From an uncultured Alistipes sp. (GTDB lineage Bacteria > Bacteroidota > Bacteroidia > Bacteroidales > Rikenellaceae), in NCBI RefSeq assembly GCF_902388705.1, contig NZ_CABMQJ010000081.1:1-6871 (forward strand): a stretch of 6,871 nt of DNA. The letters are read 5' to 3'. The translations under genes were made by a program, and so were the position numbers. The notes under the pieces are model-generated. The model made no database searches and was not told where the DNA came from. It saw only the letters and a list, made by a program, of their open reading frames with translations. This document shows positions 4,473-6,871 of the stretch, one piece after another. Each line of letters opens with the position of its first letter. Positions within the stretch are counted from its first letter, which is position 1.

Positions 4473-6871
4473 CTATTTCGCGATTTTCAGCGTCAGGGTA
4501 TGGCTTCCGGCCCCGAGCGAACGCACCTTTTCGCCGCTCACGTTCGCCGGAAGGTAGAGCGTGGCGGTGCTGTTGGCCGGGATTTCGGCCCGGTAAGTCA
4601 CCGTATTCCCCTTGCGTTTCCACGCCGACACGATTCGCCCGCAGGGCGCGTCGTGCGAAGCCTCGAAAGCATCGACCCCGACGAAGTTCGGCCGCAGCAG
4701 GATATGTTTGAACCCGGGCGCTTCGGGGTCGGGTTTGATGCCCCCCGGCCCCTTGAAGAACCAGCCGCCGATCTCGCCGAACATCATATGGTTGTCCGAA
4801 ATGTCGCGCGTGGCTTCGAGGTTCCAGTTCTCGAGCAGCGTCGTGGCGCCGTTCACAATCCACCACCCCCACGAGGGATAGGTATCCTGCATCGCGACCT
4901 TGCAGGCCACGTCGGCATAGCCGTTCTCGCTCAACGCATTGAGGATGGCTTTGGCGCCCAGCACCCCCACGTCGAGGTGGAATCCGGCCTCTTCGACCCT
5001 GCGGGCGAGATTGCCGGCGACCTTGCCGGTCAGCTCCTCCGGCACGACGCCCCACATCAGGGGGACGCTCAATTCGGTCTGCGTGCCGCTGGCGTAGATA
5101 CCCGTGGCACGGTCGAGGTATTTGTCGTTGACGGCCTTGCGAATCTTCCCGGCCAGCGCCGCATAATGCTCCCGGTCGGCCTCCCGGCCGAACAGGGCGG
5201 CGGCGCGGGCGAGAATCGTGGCGTCGACGTAGAAATAGACCGACGAGGTCAGCTCCAGCGACGACTGCGAACGGACGGGCACCCAGTCCCCGCGGCCCCA
5301 CGACGTCAGGTGCCCGGGACTCCGGCGATCGACGTAATCGACATAACGCTTGATATTTTCATAGCAATCCTCCAACGGTTTGGTATCGCCGTAGAAGAGG
5401 TAGAGGTTCCACGGAATGATGGCGATGGTGCTCGTCCAGTCCAGCCCGTTGGCCGTGCCGTAGCCCCAGCCGCCCGTCGGGATGATGTCGGGCAGCACGC
5501 CGTTGGGCTGCTGCTCGTCGCGGTGGTCGGCCAGCCACTTTTCGTAGACCGTGATGCCGTCGTAGTTGTACAGCGCCGTTTCGATGGCCAGGTGGCCGTC
5601 GCCCGTCCAGCCGTTCTTCTCACGCTGCGGGCAGTCGGTCGGATACCCCATCAGGTTCGAGAGGTACGCCTTGTTGGTCGCATCCCACAATTTGTTCACC
5701 AGCTCGCTCGACGTTTCGATCCGCCCTGCGGGCCGCACGTCGCTGTGCATGGCATAGGCCGTCAGGTTCTCCGCCGTCAGCTCCACCGGCCGGTCGGCGA
5801 CCACTTCGACATAGCGGAATCCCTTGTAGTTGAACCTGGGCATGAATTCGTCGTCGCGGCCGCTCAAAATCACCACGTCGGTCTGGAACAAATCGCTGTC
5901 GTCCGTCGGGCGGAAGTAAACGTCGATGTTCGACAGGTCGACATGTCCGTCTTCGCGCAGCCGTTCGGCATGCACCAGCCGCAGCTCCGTCCCGGCCTCG
6001 CCCTTTATTTTCAGCTTGGTAACGCCCGCCATGTTCTGGCCGAAATCGTAGAGGTAACTCTTCCCGTCCAGTTTGCGCACGCTGCGCGGCCTGTATTGGG
6101 TGACGTTGCGGATGGGCACAGTCTGCTGCGCCGTGACGTTCTGCGACGGCGCGCTGCGGTACATCACCCCCTCCCAGGCCGAGTCGTCGAAACCGGGCGC
6201 ACTCCATCCGGGCTGTTCGAGCCGCGCGTCGTAATGCTCCGAGGTGTAGATGCTGTTGAACACCAGCGGCCCGCCCGAGGTGCGCCAGTCGAGGTCGGAT
6301 TTGACCACCTCGCGCGTTCCGTCGGCATATTCGATATGCAGATCGAGGCAGAAGGCCGGGCGGTTGCGCCACGGCGCCCGCTCGAAGTTCCACACGGCGC
6401 CCGACTGGTGATTGTACCAGCCGTTGCCCAGCAGGATGCCCACGGCGTTGGCGCCGTTCTGCAGCTGCGGCGTCACGTCGTACGTGACGTAGAGGTTCCG
6501 GCGGTCGAAGCGCGTGTACATCGGGTCGAGGCGGTGGTCGCCGATCTTTTGTCCGTTGATATGGAGTTCGTACAACCCGGCGGCCGCAACGTAGGCGCGG
6601 GCCGATTTCACGGCCTTGCCCACGGCGAACTCCTTGCGGAAATAGGGCGCGGGCTTGTAATTCATGTCGCGGTGGTCGCTGATCCAGCAGCCCTGCCAGT
6701 TTTCGATTCCCATCATGCCGGTTTCGAACGCCGCGACCTCCGACGAGCAGCGCGCATAGTCCTTATCCCACACCGTCACGGCCCAGTAATACCGGGTGAA
6801 CGGCTCGAGTTTCGGGCCGGCATAACGCACCAGCATCCCGTCCGAGTCCATGCGTCCCGAGTCCCACACCC
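4473..6871 (-). CDS. GH78 alpha-L-rhamnosidase, 5' end outside window
   Basis: The reading frame enters from the right edge and ends at TAG (4475..4473), leaving 798 full codons visible. The first visible residues, VWDSGRMDSDG...RYYWAVTVWDKD, are the interior of the usual N-terminal fibronectin-like domain, so a few dozen residues and any signal peptide are missing; the GTG at 6869 is an internal Val, not a start. In visible numbering: FRKEF and YELHINGQKIGDHRLDP...YDVT (77-132) mark the first beta-sandwich; YLYDFGQNMAGV...ERLREDG (272-308) marks the second; TDCPQREKNGWTGD (411-424) opens the six-hairpin catalytic barrel with D412, E417 (general acid) and D424; GRGDWV is at 525-530; GATTLLENWN has E680 as likely general base; a C-terminal beta-sandwich runs from about 705 to 798. 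The order matches classical multidomain GH78 enzymes, which release terminal alpha-L-rhamnose with inversion. It is the first of the three genes here to be transcribed. Cellular location cannot be read without the N-terminus. Confidence 0.95.
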   Translation of the reverse strand, partial: VWDSGRMDSDGMLVRYAGPKLEPFTRYYWAVTVWDKDYARCSSEVAAFETGMMGIENWQGCWISDHRDMNYKPAPYFRKEFAVGKAVKSARAYVAAAGLYELHINGQKIGDHRLDPMYTRFDRRNLYVTYDVTPQLQNGANAVGILLGNGWYNHQSGAVWNFERAPWRNRPAFCLDLHIEYADGTREVVKSDLDWRTSGGPLVFNSIYTSEHYDARLEQPGWSAPGFDDSAWEGVMYRSAPSQNVTAQQTVPIRNVTQYRPRSVRKLDGKSYLYDFGQNMAGVTKLKIKGEAGTELRLVHAERLREDGHVDLSNIDVYFRPTDDSDLFQTDVVILSGRDDEFMPRFNYKGFRYVEVVADRPVELTAENLTAYAMHSDVRPAGRIETSSELVNKLWDATNKAYLSNLMGYPTDCPQREKNGWTGDGHLAIETALYNYDGITVYEKWLADHRDEQQPNGVLPDIIPTGGWGYGTANGLDWTSTIAIIPWNLYLFYGDTKPLEDCYENIKRYVDYVDRRSPGHLTSWGRGDWVPVRSQSSLELTSSVYFYVDATILARAAALFGREADREHYAALAGKIRKAVNDKYLDRATGIYASGTQTELSVPLMWGVVPEELTGKVAGNLARRVEEAGFHLDVGVLGAKAILNALSENGYADVACKVAMQDTYPSWGWWIVNGATTLLENWNLEATRDISDNHMMFGEIGGWFFKGPGGIKPDPEAPGFKHILLRPNFVGVDAFEASHDAPCGRIVSAWKRKGNTVTYRAEIPANSTATLYLPANVSGEKVRSLGAGSHTLTLKIAK

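Noticed and set aside
4009..5301. A 430-codon minus-strand open frame spanning the spacer and parts of both neighbouring genes
   Set aside because: It is a shifted frame of two well-supported enzymes, crosses their boundary, and gives an Arg/Gly-rich product without domain features.
6867..6869. GTG as the start codon of the GH78 gene
   Set aside because: It encodes the Val of the conserved VWDSG motif inside the N-terminal domain, and no signal peptide follows. The true start is outside the window.

Overview
The window is a fragment of a carbohydrate-degradation locus from a GC-rich member of the Bacteroidota. Three large genes lie head to tail on the minus strand, so the order of transcription is from high to low coordinates. 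All three look like alpha-L-rhamnosidases or close relatives. The family resemblance, the Sec signal peptides, the lack of clear Shine-Dalgarno sites and the GC-rich codon use together suggest an Alistipes-like (Rikenellaceae) gut bacterium. That placement rests on general resemblance, not on a marker gene.

Layout in transcription order. (1) 6871..4473: a GH78 alpha-L-rhamnosidase with its 5' end outside the window. It carries the full catalytic motif DCPQREKNGWTGD and a downstream TTLLENW candidate general-base motif. (2) 4472..4356: a 117-bp spacer, the only intergenic DNA here. It holds a 10-bp direct repeat, short GC-rich inverted repeats and an AT-rich leader before the next start codon. 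(3) 4355..1116: a complete 1079-residue GH106-type alpha-L-rhamnosidase with a signal peptide, a beta-sandwich insertion and a C-terminal GH2-like jelly roll. (4) 1119..1: the first 373 residues of a secreted GH78-like six-hairpin enzyme that overlaps the GH106 gene by 4 bp (ATGA). It has a divergent active-site motif, DGIKRDRLVWVGD, with Asp where classical GH78 has the catalytic Glu.

The genes probably work together: three enzymes of different families or subgroups would remove alpha-L-rhamnose, or related sugars, in different linkages from a rhamnose-rich glycan such as a pectic rhamnogalacturonan or a rhamnose-capped polysaccharide. The two genes with visible N-termini encode Sec signal peptides without a lipobox, which suggests a periplasmic location for trimming imported oligosaccharides. 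No SusC/SusD pair, regulator, transporter, mobile element, tRNA, rRNA or CRISPR array is visible. I see no wholly new system. The most unusual points are the stacking of rhamnosidase types, the Glu-to-Asp motif variant and the repeat-rich spacer.
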